A DNA stretch of 6,235 nt. Source: Pseudomonadota bacterium (GTDB lineage: Bacteria; Pseudomonadota; Gammaproteobacteria; SZUA-229). Location of the stretch: contig JAUPMA010000334.1 of assembly GCA_030836935.1 (NCBI GenBank), positions 1 through 6,235 on the forward strand. Direction: 5' to 3'. Each line of letters starts with the position of its first letter. The stretch's first letter is position 1. Shown in pieces: positions 1 through 6,235 of the stretch. The position numbers were made by a program, and so were the translations under genes. The notes below the pieces were generated by a model that worked only from the letters and a program-made list of their open reading frames with translations, ran no database searches and was not told where the DNA came from.

Positions 1-22
1 ATGTGTAGCTGAGGCGCAACAT
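1..22 (-). CDS. Possible start of next operon gene (partial, very short)
   Basis: An ATG lies three bases after the apaG TGA stop and opens seven codons (MLRLSYT) before the window ends. The close spacing would fit a translationally coupled next gene. In E. coli the gene after apaG is apaH, but ApaH proteins usually begin close to a GDxHG metallophosphatase motif, and nothing in these seven residues shows that. No good Shine-Dalgarno sequence is visible upstream. The frame is open to the edge, but 22 bases is too little to identify a product or to be sure that it is a gene. Confidence 0.2.
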
Positions 23-25
23 TTT

Positions 26-406
26 TCAGTGCAGGATCTTTGGCACCAGCAAGTAGAATTCAGGAATGGGTGCATCGAAGCTGACGCCATCATCGGCCAT
101 CATCTGGTAACTGCCGGTCATGCTGCCGACCGGGGTCTTCATCATGGTGCCGCTGGTGTATTGAAAACCTTCACCGGGTTTGAGGTAGGGGTACTCACCC
201 ACTACGCCGTCACCGCGCACTTCCTGGGTTCCGCCATTGGCGTCAGTAATAATCCAGTGGCGTGTCAGCAGGCGCGCCGGCACCACGCCTTCATTGACGA
301 TGGTGACAGTGTAGGAGAAAACATAGCTGTGCTTGTCAGGGCGTGACTGGTCGGGAATGTAGGCTGGCACAACATTAATACTGATTTTGTAATCGTTAGC
401 GTTCAT
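26..406 (-). CDS. apaG: ApaG, Fn3-like domain protein
   Basis: The gene encodes 126 residues, against 125 in E. coli ApaG. The whole protein is one ApaG (DUF525) domain, an immunoglobulin/fibronectin-III-like beta sandwich. Visible family features are the RHWIITDANG stretch (residues 49-58), the glycine motif GDGVVG (65-70, GxGxxG) followed by EYPYLKPGEGFQYTSG, and TPVGSMTGSYQM (91-102). The C-terminus IPEFYLLVPKILH is also typical. ApaG (CorD) has been linked to cobalt resistance and magnesium efflux in Salmonella, but its biochemical role is unsettled. A GTG five codons upstream (base 421) keeps the frame open, but it overlaps the GGAG ribosome-binding site that serves the ATG at 406, so the ATG is preferred. 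It is the last complete gene of the operon, 43 bases after rsmA. Confidence 0.95.
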   Translation of the reverse strand: MNANDYKISINVVPAYIPDQSRPDKHSYVFSYTVTIVNEGVVPARLLTRHWIITDANGGTQEVRGDGVVGEYPYLKPGEGFQYTSGTMMKTPVGSMTGSYQMMADDGVSFDAPIPEFYLLVPKILH

Positions 407-421
407 GCAGTTACTCTCCAC
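407..421 (-). promoter_or_regulatory. apaG ribosome-binding site that decides the start
   Basis: Read on the minus strand, GTGGAGAG (complement of 414-421) contains GGAG at 416-419, nine bases before the ATG at 406. The alternative GTG start codon lies inside this same purine-rich stretch and has no comparable site of its own. The site therefore supports the 126-residue form of ApaG. Confidence 0.7.
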
Positions 422-449
422 CTGGTTCAGCCTAGCTTACCAGAAAGTT

Positions 450-1268
450 TTAACCGATTTCCCCGTCAGCCTTCGTTGTTTTATCACCGGATGTGTCATG
501 CAGCAGGTTGGAAAGTCTGGCGAACTGCAATAGTGACAATTCCTGTGCCCGTTGCCCGGGATCTATGCCGGCCTGCCGGATCATGTTGTCGTTACATAAA
601 TTCCTGAGGGTGTTATGCAGGGTTTTGCGGCGTTGTGAAAAGGCCTGCCTGACCAGCCCGGCAAAGGTTTCGTGACTGTGCAGTTCGCACGGCGGCGTGG
701 CATGTGGTACCAGTCGTACAATGGCCGACTCGACTTTGGGTTGCGGGTTGAATGCCTGGGGTGGCACCAGAAACAGCGGTGTGATGGCAAAGTGCAGTTG
801 CGCCATGATGGTCAGGCGACCGTACTCGCTGCCGCCGGGCTGCGCGGCCAGCCGTTCCACTACTTCCTTTTGCAGCATGAAATGCATGTCAAGGATGAGG
901 TGGGCGTGTTCCACCAGATGAAAAATAATCGGCGTCGAAATGTTGTACGGCAAATTGCCCACAATGCGCAGGTTGCGGCCACTGGCCAGTTGGCCAAAAT
1001 CGAAATCCAGCACGTCACTTTGATGTACGCGCAGTTTGCCCAGACGCCCGCAGTTGAGGCTGAGTTTGGGGATGATGTCGCGATCCAGTTCAATTACATC
1101 CAGTTCGCCGGCCTGTTGCAGTAACGGGCAGGTGAGTGCACCCAGACCCGGGCCGATTTCCACCAGTCTTTCGCCGGGCAGCGGATTGATGCTGCGCACG
1201 ATGCGCTCGATGATGTTTTGGTCGACAAGGAAATTTTGCCCGAAGCGTTTGCGTGCCTGATGCTGCAT
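450..1268 (-). CDS. rsmA: 16S rRNA (adenine1518-N6/adenine1519-N6) dimethyltransferase RsmA/KsgA
   Basis: This 272-residue protein matches the E. coli enzyme in length (273). It uses S-adenosylmethionine to dimethylate two adjacent adenines in the terminal helix 45 loop of 16S rRNA, a late step and checkpoint of 30S assembly; loss gives kasugamycin resistance. Motifs are in order: the N-terminal ARKRFGQNFL signature (5-14), SAM-binding motif I EIGPGLGALT (37-46), acidic motif II VIELD (58-62), SDVLDFD (84-90), catalytic motif IV NLPYNIS (105-111), FMLQKEV (130-136), FNPQPKVESA (173-182), and the C-terminal helical domain with AFSQRRKTL (209-217). The last 15 or so residues are a polar, probably variable tail. 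Its ATG shares an A with the pdxA TAA stop (TAATG), and AGG six bases upstream is a modest ribosome-binding site, so translational coupling to pdxA is likely. Confidence 0.98.
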   Translation of the reverse strand: MQHQARKRFGQNFLVDQNIIERIVRSINPLPGERLVEIGPGLGALTCPLLQQAGELDVIELDRDIIPKLSLNCGRLGKLRVHQSDVLDFDFGQLASGRNLRIVGNLPYNISTPIIFHLVEHAHLILDMHFMLQKEVVERLAAQPGGSEYGRLTIMAQLHFAITPLFLVPPQAFNPQPKVESAIVRLVPHATPPCELHSHETFAGLVRQAFSQRRKTLHNTLRNLCNDNMIRQAGIDPGQRAQELSLLQFARLSNLLHDTSGDKTTKADGEIG

Positions 1269-2263
1269 TAATTGCCTGCCATTTTTCGGGCCAGATCCAG
1301 CGCCAGGTCTGTGGCAATCCGCAGGCTACCGGCATCAGCCCTGGCCGTGCCAGCCAGCTCAAGTGCCGTACCGTGATCGACAGATGTGCGAATGATGGGC
1401 AAGCCAAGTGTAATGTTGATGGCTTTGCCGAAACTGCTGTATTTCAGCACCGGCAGGCCCTGGTCATGATACAGCGCCAGCACGGCATCGGCTGTGTCCA
1501 GATATTTTGCAGTAAACAGTGTATCAGCGGGCAGTGGTCCGGTAAGGTGCATGCGTTCCTGCCGCAACCGTTCCAGCGCCGGCTCGATAATGTCGATTTC
1601 CTCGCGTCCCAGATGACCATTCTCGCCGGCATGCGGATTGAGTCCGCATACCAGTATTCGCGGATTGGCTATACCAAATTTGCTGCGCAGGTCGGCATGC
1701 AAAATCCGGATCACCTGTTCCAGTACAGCGGGTGTGATGGCGGCGCTGACTTCGCTCAGGGGCAAGTGCGTTGTTGCCAGCGCCACGCGCATTTTTTCGC
1801 TGGCCAGCATCATCACCGGCGTGCCGCCGGTTAGTGCAGCCAGGTATTCGGTGTGGCCGGTAAATGCCATGCCGGCATCATTGATAATGCCCTTGTGCAC
1901 CGGGCCAGTCACCAATGCCTGGGCAGCGCCCTGTTGAATCAGCATGACGGCTGTATCAAGACACTGCAGTACATACGCGGCATTGGCTGCGTCAAGTTTG
2001 CCGGGTATGACGGGTTTGTTGAGCGCTACCGGATACACCGCCAGATTACCGGGGTGGTGCATGGGTGTTAATGCAGGATCGTTCAGGGTGTGAATATTGA
2101 TATCGGCATGCAACAGTGCGGCACGACTGTGCAGCAAAAAAGGATCGGCGATACACAGCAGGCGTGCAGGGATGTGTTGCCGTGCCAGAGCCAATACTAT
2201 GTCCGGGCCGATGCCGGCGGGTTCACCGGGTGTGATCAGGATAGTGGGCGTGGTGTTAGTCAT
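1268..2263 (-). CDS. pdxA: 4-hydroxythreonine-4-phosphate dehydrogenase PdxA
   Basis: The 331-residue protein has the length of E. coli PdxA (329). It oxidises 4-phosphohydroxy-L-threonine with NAD(P)+. The product decarboxylates to 3-amino-2-oxopropyl phosphate, which PdxJ joins with deoxyxylulose phosphate in the DXP-dependent vitamin B6 pathway. Visible signatures are ITPGEPAGIGPD (10-21), VTGPVHK (118-124), substrate-contacting FTGHTE (134-139), and the three metal-binding histidines in TTHLPL (H166), GLNPHAGENG (H211) and LYHDQGLP (H266), at the same numbers as in E. coli. SVDHGTA (294-300) is also typical. The ATG at 2263 is the only sensible start, because an in-frame TGA lies eight codons upstream and the conserved region begins at residue 9. 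Unusually, the bases just before the ATG are pyrimidine-rich (CCACTTCCTC), so no Shine-Dalgarno sequence is visible, and a hairpin-forming repeat ends four bases away. Confidence 0.98.
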   Translation of the reverse strand: MTNTTPTILITPGEPAGIGPDIVLALARQHIPARLLCIADPFLLHSRAALLHADINIHTLNDPALTPMHHPGNLAVYPVALNKPVIPGKLDAANAAYVLQCLDTAVMLIQQGAAQALVTGPVHKGIINDAGMAFTGHTEYLAALTGGTPVMMLASEKMRVALATTHLPLSEVSAAITPAVLEQVIRILHADLRSKFGIANPRILVCGLNPHAGENGHLGREEIDIIEPALERLRQERMHLTGPLPADTLFTAKYLDTADAVLALYHDQGLPVLKYSSFGKAINITLGLPIIRTSVDHGTALELAGTARADAGSLRIATDLALDLARKMAGN

Positions 2264-2267
2264 GAGG

Positions 2268-2314
2268 AAGTGGCAAGTAGCAAGTCAAAGCTTTTTACTT
2301 GAAACTTGATACTT
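2268..2314. repeat. Heptad-periodic inverted repeat in the surA-pdxA gap
   Basis: On the plus strand the left arm (2268-2285) reads AAGTGGCAAGTAGCAAGT and the right arm (2297-2314) reads ACTTGAAACTTGATACTT. The right arm's complement is AAGTATCAAGTTTCAAGT. The arms therefore pair in three blocks of 4, 5 and 5 bases, separated by two symmetrical 2-base mismatches, around an 11-base loop containing AAAGCTTT. Each arm is itself a tandem array of 7-base units (CAAGTNN or ACTTGNN). More degenerate units (ACTTTGT, then CCTTGCA) continue to the right towards the surA stop codon. In the operon transcript this would form an imperfect stem-loop ending four bases before the pdxA start. The loop has no U-run after it, so it does not look like a classical terminator. 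I do not recognise it as a named repeat family. Confidence 0.75.
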
Positions 2315-2330
2315 TGTTCCTTGCAACTGT

Positions 2331-3602
2331 TTAACGATATTCAACATAGGCTTCATCGCGAATCCGGCGCAGCCAGAGTTGCAATTCCTCATCGGCCTTG
2401 CGTTCACGCAGGGATTGTTCGGCGCGGTCGCGCTGCTGCTGTTCGGTATTGTCCTGCTGGCGGCGTTCCAGTACCTGTAAAACATGCCAGCCAAACGGAC
2501 TGCGGAAGGGTTCGGAAATCTGCCCCGGTTTCAGACTGTCCATCACTTTCTCAAATTGCGGCACGAGCTGTCCGCGGCTGACCCAGCCCAGATCGCCGCC
2601 ATTGTCTTTTGAACCGGGATCCTGTGAAAACTCGGTTGCCAGCGAGGCAAAGTCTTCACCCTTGTCGAGGCGTTGCCGGATTGATTGCAATGTTTTGAGA
2701 ATCTGCTCATCACTGGTCACCATATCACTGTGCAACAAAATATGGCGGGCGTGTGTTTGCTCGATAACTACTTTTGTATTTTGTTTATCAATGAGCTGAA
2801 TAATGTGAAACCCGGTGGCGCTGCGCAAGGGTGTGCTGACATCGCCCTTGTTGAGATTCCTGGCGGCATCAATAAACAGAGGTGGCAGTTCACTGGCCGC
2901 GCGCCAGCCCAGATCACCACCTTCCAGTGCCTGGCGGCCTTGTGAAAAACGCAATGCCACCTCGCGGAAAGTTTCACCGGATTGTATATGTGCCAGGGCC
3001 TTTTCTGCCTGATCATATGCTGCGCGAATATCTTCCGGCGAGGCATTCTCCGGTGTTGCGATCAGAATATGGGCAAGATGATATTTTTCGTTGCCGCCAC
3101 TTTGTTTTTGCTGTTCGATGAACTGGTTTATTTCCTGTTCGGGAATCTGTATGCGTTCATAAACCATGCGTTTTTGCAGTTCGCGAATCATTAAATCGCG
3201 GCGCGTCTGCTCGCGAAACATTTCGTAACTTACACCTTGCTGTTGCAACAGGCGGCGCATTTCATCCAGGCTGGCTTTGTTGTTGCGCGCCATGCTCTCG
3301 AGTACGCGGTTAAGCCCCAGGTCATCGATCTGGATGCCTTGCGACCTGGCCAGTTGCAATTGCACTTCATCAACAATCATGCGTTCCAGAACCTGTTTAC
3401 GCAGAACGGATTCGTCCGGTAACGATACGCCACTGTCAGTCATTTGCCGGTTAAAGTCGCGCATGCGTACTGCAAGTTCATGCGCGGTAATAACGCTGTC
3501 GTTGACCACGGCAACAATGTTATCGAGTTTTTGCGGTGCAGCCATTGCCATGGTAGTAACCATGCAGGCAAGACCAAAAATTAATCGTGAGAATTGATTC
3601 AT
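2331..3602 (-). CDS. surA: Periplasmic chaperone / peptidyl-prolyl isomerase SurA
   Basis: From the ATG at 3602 the protein is 423 residues (E. coli SurA 428). It escorts unfolded outer-membrane proteins, including LptD, across the periplasm to the BAM complex. A signal peptide covers residues 1-21, with predicted cleavage AMA|APQ, matching the mature APQ start of E. coli SurA. The N-terminal chaperone domain (about 22-160) has NIVAVVNDSVIT (28-39) and a helical region. Parvulin domain 1 spans about 174-273 (YHLAHILIA to GFHIIQLID) and domain 2 about 284-380 (HARHILLH, GGDLGWVSRG, GWHVLQVLERR). A Q/R/E-rich segment and the C-terminal helix ending AYVEYR follow. An ATG at 3614 would overlap lptD by 11 bases and add four residues before the signal peptide. 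The ATG at 3602 has GGA 11 bases upstream and gives a standard signal peptide, so I prefer it. Only one base separates it from the lptD stop codon. Confidence 0.97.
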   Translation of the reverse strand: MNQFSRLIFGLACMVTTMAMAAPQKLDNIVAVVNDSVITAHELAVRMRDFNRQMTDSGVSLPDESVLRKQVLERMIVDEVQLQLARSQGIQIDDLGLNRVLESMARNNKASLDEMRRLLQQQGVSYEMFREQTRRDLMIRELQKRMVYERIQIPEQEINQFIEQQKQSGGNEKYHLAHILIATPENASPEDIRAAYDQAEKALAHIQSGETFREVALRFSQGRQALEGGDLGWRAASELPPLFIDAARNLNKGDVSTPLRSATGFHIIQLIDKQNTKVVIEQTHARHILLHSDMVTSDEQILKTLQSIRQRLDKGEDFASLATEFSQDPGSKDNGGDLGWVSRGQLVPQFEKVMDSLKPGQISEPFRSPFGWHVLQVLERRQQDNTEQQQRDRAEQSLRERKADEELQLWLRRIRDEAYVEYR

Positions 3603-3603
3603 T

Positions 3604-5829
3604 TTATTTGTCATCCGATTGATAGCCAAGAATAGCACTTTCAAGTATTTGCGACGCCTTTTTGTCGCCCGCACTGCCCAGGCCCTTGAAAATCAGTTGC
3701 AGCATCACTGAGCTGTCGTGGCTGTTGTCATCCTGCAGGAACCGTCTTGCCAGCAAACGCATTGCCCAGCAGCAGGATTCGTATTCAACACCGGTGAGCA
3801 TATCGATGTCACTTTCTTCAGTAATGGAATAATTCCAGCGCGATAGCAGTGTGTAACGCTTTGACAAGGGCCAGACCAGTGCCAGGTCAGTTTGTTCCAG
3901 TGTTTCTGTATCGCCTTCACGCAAATAGCGATAACCGATGTTGAAAATGTGGCGATTATCGCTGCGGTATTGCACTAGCAGATTACGTCGCTCGCCTTCG
4001 TGAGTGATGCCGTCCCATTGTACGGTGTTGCGCAGGCGCCAGTCGCCGATGTGTGCGCTGGCTTCGGCAAGAATGTCGGAACGGGTGTCGGCAATGGCTG
4101 TATTATCCAGCGTGACGCGGCGGTCGAAGTCATAAAAAATCTGTCCGGCGCTGATACTGAGAAATTCATCGCCATTTTCCCTGTCAAGCAGGCGGCTGGT
4201 AATGGCAGTGGTGAGCTGGCGTGTGTCGCCGATGCGATCAATGCCGTTAAAACGATTTTCGCGAAACAGTTGCGAAAAACTGAAATCAAGATTGCCGGTG
4301 TCAAATAATGGAATGGCGGACTGATCTTCATAAGGTATATTCAGATAAAACAGCCGGGGTTCAAGTGTCTGCACAAAACCGAGATCAAATTCGCGTTCAA
4401 AAAACAAACCGCTATCAAGACTGGTGACAGTGATCTGGCGCGCATCGAGTTCGAGCGGTGTGTCATCACCATTTTTTAAACTGTATTGTGTGTAACGCGA
4501 ACCGGCGGTGGGTGTAACGAACCAGGCGTGACCTTGCAGTGGCCAGCTGAGTTTGGGGTAAATGTCAAAACGCTGGCCAGTGGGGCGTGTGTCGCTGTCA
4601 TGTGCAAAATGCGTCAGCTCACCGTGCAGCGACCATAGCAAATTATGGCGGCCAATATTGTTGCTGCCATCCATGCTGATTTGCGGCAGCCGCTTGTAAG
4701 GATAATTGTCGAGCGTGATATTCGGGTCAATGGTTTCGTATGACTGGAGATTCAGATCGGCGCGCCAGATATCCCGTGTGTAATTCAGTGTGGCCTTGCG
4801 TTGCAAATGACTGATGCGGCCCAGATCAGTGTCGTTTTCCAGGTCATCAAAATATCGGTCATCCGATACATCATTGATGTCGAGGTCGGCGCTGAGACGC
4901 TGGCTGATGTCAGCATGATGTGCATATTGCAGGCGATAGCGGCTGTCCAGTGTCTGTTCATCTTCTGGTAAATAATCAAATTGCGCCTCGCCTTTGCCAC
5001 CGCGCAACAAATAGCGGTAATCCGTGTTGAGCAGGGTGCCGCGCAGATTCATGTGCCGTGCGGTGAACAGGGCATCCTGGTTTGGCGCAATGTTCCAGTA
5101 CCAGGGAACGCTGATTTCAAATCCGCGCGAGCCGGAGGTGGCAAATCCCGGCATCAAAAAACCGGAACGGCGTTCATCACCCAGCGGGAACTGCAACCAC
5201 GGCGAGTAAAACAGCGGGACATGCTTGAACCAGAGTACGGCATGACTGGCAGTGCCGGTATCGCTGGCGTGATCCAGGCGTAACAGGCTGGTTTGCAAGT
5301 ACCAGTCTTCCTGGCCCGGCGGACAGGAAGAAAACAGGCTGTTAACGAGTACTGTTTCATCACCGCTGCGGGTAGTTAACCTGGGGGTGCTGCCCTGAAA
5401 CCGGCTGGCCGGCATCTGGTAATGGGCGTTGTCGAAAATACCGCCCCGGTTTTGTAAATCCAGCCAGCCGTGGTCGGCATCAACAGCCAGGTTTTCGGCA
5501 TCAATGTGCAATTTACTGTCGATATCAACTGTTTGTTCGGGCTTGTTGTAAATGATGTGATCGGCCTGTAACCGCAGGCCATCGCGTTCAATCAGCACGT
5601 TACCACTGAATGTGCTGAGGTGGGTGCTGCTGCTTTCCACCCGGGTAGCACTGATGCGGGTTGCATCTTTTTGATCATCGGCAAAAACGGGCGGCGGGCT
5701 ATACTGATAAAAACCGCTGCCGGATAGCGGGCAGATTTGCCAGCGATCATCCGGCCCGGCAGCGGTTTCTGCCAGTAACAGACATGGCCAGACCAGTAAG
5801 CCAGGCAAAATACCGGATAAAAATTTCAT
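3604..5829 (-). CDS. lptD: LPS-assembly outer membrane protein LptD
   Basis: The 741-residue protein (E. coli 784) is the outer-membrane barrel which, with the lipoprotein LptE as plug, places LPS in the outer leaflet at the end of the Lpt bridge. Residues 1 to about 20 form a signal peptide (MKFLSGILPG, then a hydrophobic run to LLLA). An OstA/LptA-like jellyroll domain follows (about 55-160, starting ATRISATRVE), including SGNVLIERDGLRLQADHIIY. The beta barrel covers the rest, with typical motifs YSPWLQFPLGDERRSGFLMPG (split at 208-228), ITVTSLDSGLFFERE (466-480) and LEPRLFYLNIPY (489-500). The mature protein has exactly four cysteines, C33, C169, C686 and C687. This matches the C31/C173/C724/C725 pattern that forms the two non-consecutive disulfides needed in E. 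coli LptD. The frame stays open upstream to a TTG at 5901, but those residues are unlike a signal peptide. The Shine-Dalgarno sequence before 5829 is weak. It is the first gene of the operon. Confidence 0.97.
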   Translation of the reverse strand: MKFLSGILPGLLVWPCLLLAETAAGPDDRWQICPLSGSGFYQYSPPPVFADDQKDATRISATRVESSSTHLSTFSGNVLIERDGLRLQADHIIYNKPEQTVDIDSKLHIDAENLAVDADHGWLDLQNRGGIFDNAHYQMPASRFQGSTPRLTTRSGDETVLVNSLFSSCPPGQEDWYLQTSLLRLDHASDTGTASHAVLWFKHVPLFYSPWLQFPLGDERRSGFLMPGFATSGSRGFEISVPWYWNIAPNQDALFTARHMNLRGTLLNTDYRYLLRGGKGEAQFDYLPEDEQTLDSRYRLQYAHHADISQRLSADLDINDVSDDRYFDDLENDTDLGRISHLQRKATLNYTRDIWRADLNLQSYETIDPNITLDNYPYKRLPQISMDGSNNIGRHNLLWSLHGELTHFAHDSDTRPTGQRFDIYPKLSWPLQGHAWFVTPTAGSRYTQYSLKNGDDTPLELDARQITVTSLDSGLFFEREFDLGFVQTLEPRLFYLNIPYEDQSAIPLFDTGNLDFSFSQLFRENRFNGIDRIGDTRQLTTAITSRLLDRENGDEFLSISAGQIFYDFDRRVTLDNTAIADTRSDILAEASAHIGDWRLRNTVQWDGITHEGERRNLLVQYRSDNRHIFNIGYRYLREGDTETLEQTDLALVWPLSKRYTLLSRWNYSITEESDIDMLTGVEYESCCWAMRLLARRFLQDDNSHDSSVMLQLIFKGLGSAGDKKASQILESAILGYQSDDK

Positions 5830-5867
5830 GAAAGCGGCTGATCTCAAAGACAACTGCAAAGGGCGGT

Positions 5868-5896
5868 ATTGTATGCAAGCGCTCCCGGCATGAACA
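5868..5896 (-). promoter_or_regulatory. Candidate sigma-70 promoter for the lptD operon
   Basis: The 103-base region between the divergent lptD and PilZ genes (5830-5932) has no gene of its own. Read on the minus strand it holds TACAAT (complement of 5868-5873), a 5/6 match to the -10 consensus. Seventeen bases upstream lies TGTTCA (complement of 5891-5896), a poor 3/6 match to the -35 consensus. The predicted transcript would begin near 5861, giving a leader of about 30 bases before lptD. I could not find a convincing sigma-E site (GGAACTT with a TCAAA-like -10), although lptD is under sigma-E control in E. coli. No equally good promoter for the plus-strand gene was seen. The call rests on the -10 match and its position. 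Confidence 0.4.
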
Positions 5897-5932
5897 GCCA
5901 ATGTTTATTCCATCACATCCGGATCAAGGTAT

Positions 5933-6235
5933 ATGACTGAGCAAACGGAAGCAGCAGGAAATCAGGGAGCTGGCAGTGAGGTGACCAGCGAGAATCGCCG
6001 GCATACCCGTTACCGCGTCAACTTGCCGGTGCATATCAAGCTCAGTACGGGTGAAGTGGCCAGGGCGAGGGCTGTGGATATTTCAACAGACAGTGTTTAT
6101 GTTGAATATGGCGCGCCGGCGGATGAAGGTAAAATTTTTGAAATGCTGTTTGATCTGCCTTTTAGCAGTGATTTCAGGCGTGTCTATGTGAAGGGCAAAG
6201 TGGTGCGGGCGGTGATTATCGGCGACAGGAATGTT
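5933..6235 (+). CDS. PilZ-domain protein (3' end outside window)
   Basis: The frame is open for 101 codons from the ATG at 5933 to the window edge with no stop. GGA at 5921-5923 lies nine bases before the ATG and AAGG at 5926-5929 three bases before it. A polar N-terminus of about 20 residues leads into a PilZ-like domain. The first c-di-GMP motif is present as RRHTRYR (22-28, RxxxR from R22 to R26). The second, normally (D/N)xSxxG, reads DISTDS (49-54), so the closing glycine is replaced by serine. The later pattern, with an LPF segment (80-82) and VYVKGKVVRAVII (87-99), is typical of PilZ beta strands. There is no signal peptide or membrane segment, so the product is probably cytoplasmic. 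PilZ domains usually bind c-di-GMP and control motility, adhesion or polysaccharide export; whether this one still binds is uncertain. It is divergent from lptD and may share the upstream region. Its full length and any further domain cannot be seen. Confidence 0.8.
   Translation, partial: MTEQTEAAGNQGAGSEVTSENRRHTRYRVNLPVHIKLSTGEVARARAVDISTDSVYVEYGAPADEGKIFEMLFDLPFSSDFRRVYVKGKVVRAVIIGDRNV

Noticed and set aside
422..443. CTGGT...ACCAG inverted repeat in the rsmA-apaG gap
   Set aside because: The stem is only five base pairs around a 12-base loop, with no following U-run, so it is within chance expectation and is not a terminator.
672..1124. Plus-strand open frame of 150 codons opposite rsmA
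   Set aside because: It is antisense to a fully conserved rsmA; its translation shows no recognisable motif and is best explained as a shadow.
1253..1834. Plus-strand open frame of 193 codons opposite pdxA
   Set aside because: It lies wholly antisense to pdxA apart from a few bases of rsmA. Its translation shows no domain pattern, and pdxA has all its catalytic residues in the other strand.
2268..2314. Rho-independent terminator between surA and pdxA
   Set aside because: The stem is A/T-rich with internal mismatches and no U-tract follows it on the minus strand. The downstream genes remain in conserved operon order.
3603..3674. 24-residue N-terminal extension of SurA reaching back into lptD
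   Set aside because: The extension (MRATKRRRKYLK...) overlaps the lptD coding end by about 70 bases and would precede a standard Sec signal peptide whose cleavage site matches known SurA.
5830..5901. 24-residue N-terminal extension of LptD from a TTG at 5901
   Set aside because: The extension would put residues unlike a signal peptide ahead of a good one beginning MKFLSGILPG. It would also run through the best -10 promoter match.
5904..5909. TTTATT as a -10 element for the PilZ gene
   Set aside because: The match to consensus is poor and no -35 element is visible at a suitable distance on the plus strand.

Overview
The window shows a conserved envelope and housekeeping operon, read on the minus strand from right to left: lptD, surA, pdxA, rsmA, apaG. 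This is the same order as the E. coli lptD(imp)-surA-pdxA-rsmA(ksgA)-apaG-apaH cluster. The order, the diagnostic residues in each protein, and the presence of a full outer-membrane LPS insertion system point to a Gammaproteobacterium. Base composition looks balanced (roughly half G+C by eye). No species can be named from the sequence alone. I see no insertion sequence, prophage, tRNA, rRNA or CRISPR array.

Layout from left to right: a 22-base stub of a possible next gene beyond apaG (1-22); apaG (26-406); a 43-base gap; rsmA (450-1268), whose ATG shares one base with the pdxA stop; pdxA (1268-2263); a 67-base gap largely filled by an unusual inverted repeat built of 7-base units (2268-2314); surA (2331-3602), which starts two bases past the last base of the lptD stop codon; lptD (3604-5829); a 103-base divergent intergenic region (5830-5932) with a plausible lptD promoter; and, on the plus strand, the first 101 codons of a PilZ-domain protein that runs off the right edge (5933-6235).

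The operon joins outer-membrane assembly with cytoplasmic housekeeping. LptD is the outer-membrane barrel that inserts LPS. SurA is the periplasmic chaperone that helps fold barrels, LptD among them. PdxA makes a pyridoxal phosphate precursor, RsmA dimethylates 16S rRNA, and ApaG is a small Fn3-like protein of unclear role. Gene contacts are tight at lptD/surA and pdxA/rsmA, which suggests co-transcription and translational coupling. The surA/pdxA junction is the exception: it holds a hairpin-forming repeat, and pdxA has no visible Shine-Dalgarno sequence.

Most of the window is ordinary and well conserved. The items most worth a second look are the heptad-periodic inverted repeat before pdxA and the divergent PilZ-domain gene, whose second c-di-GMP motif is degenerate. 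I found no convincing evidence for a wholly new multi-gene system here.
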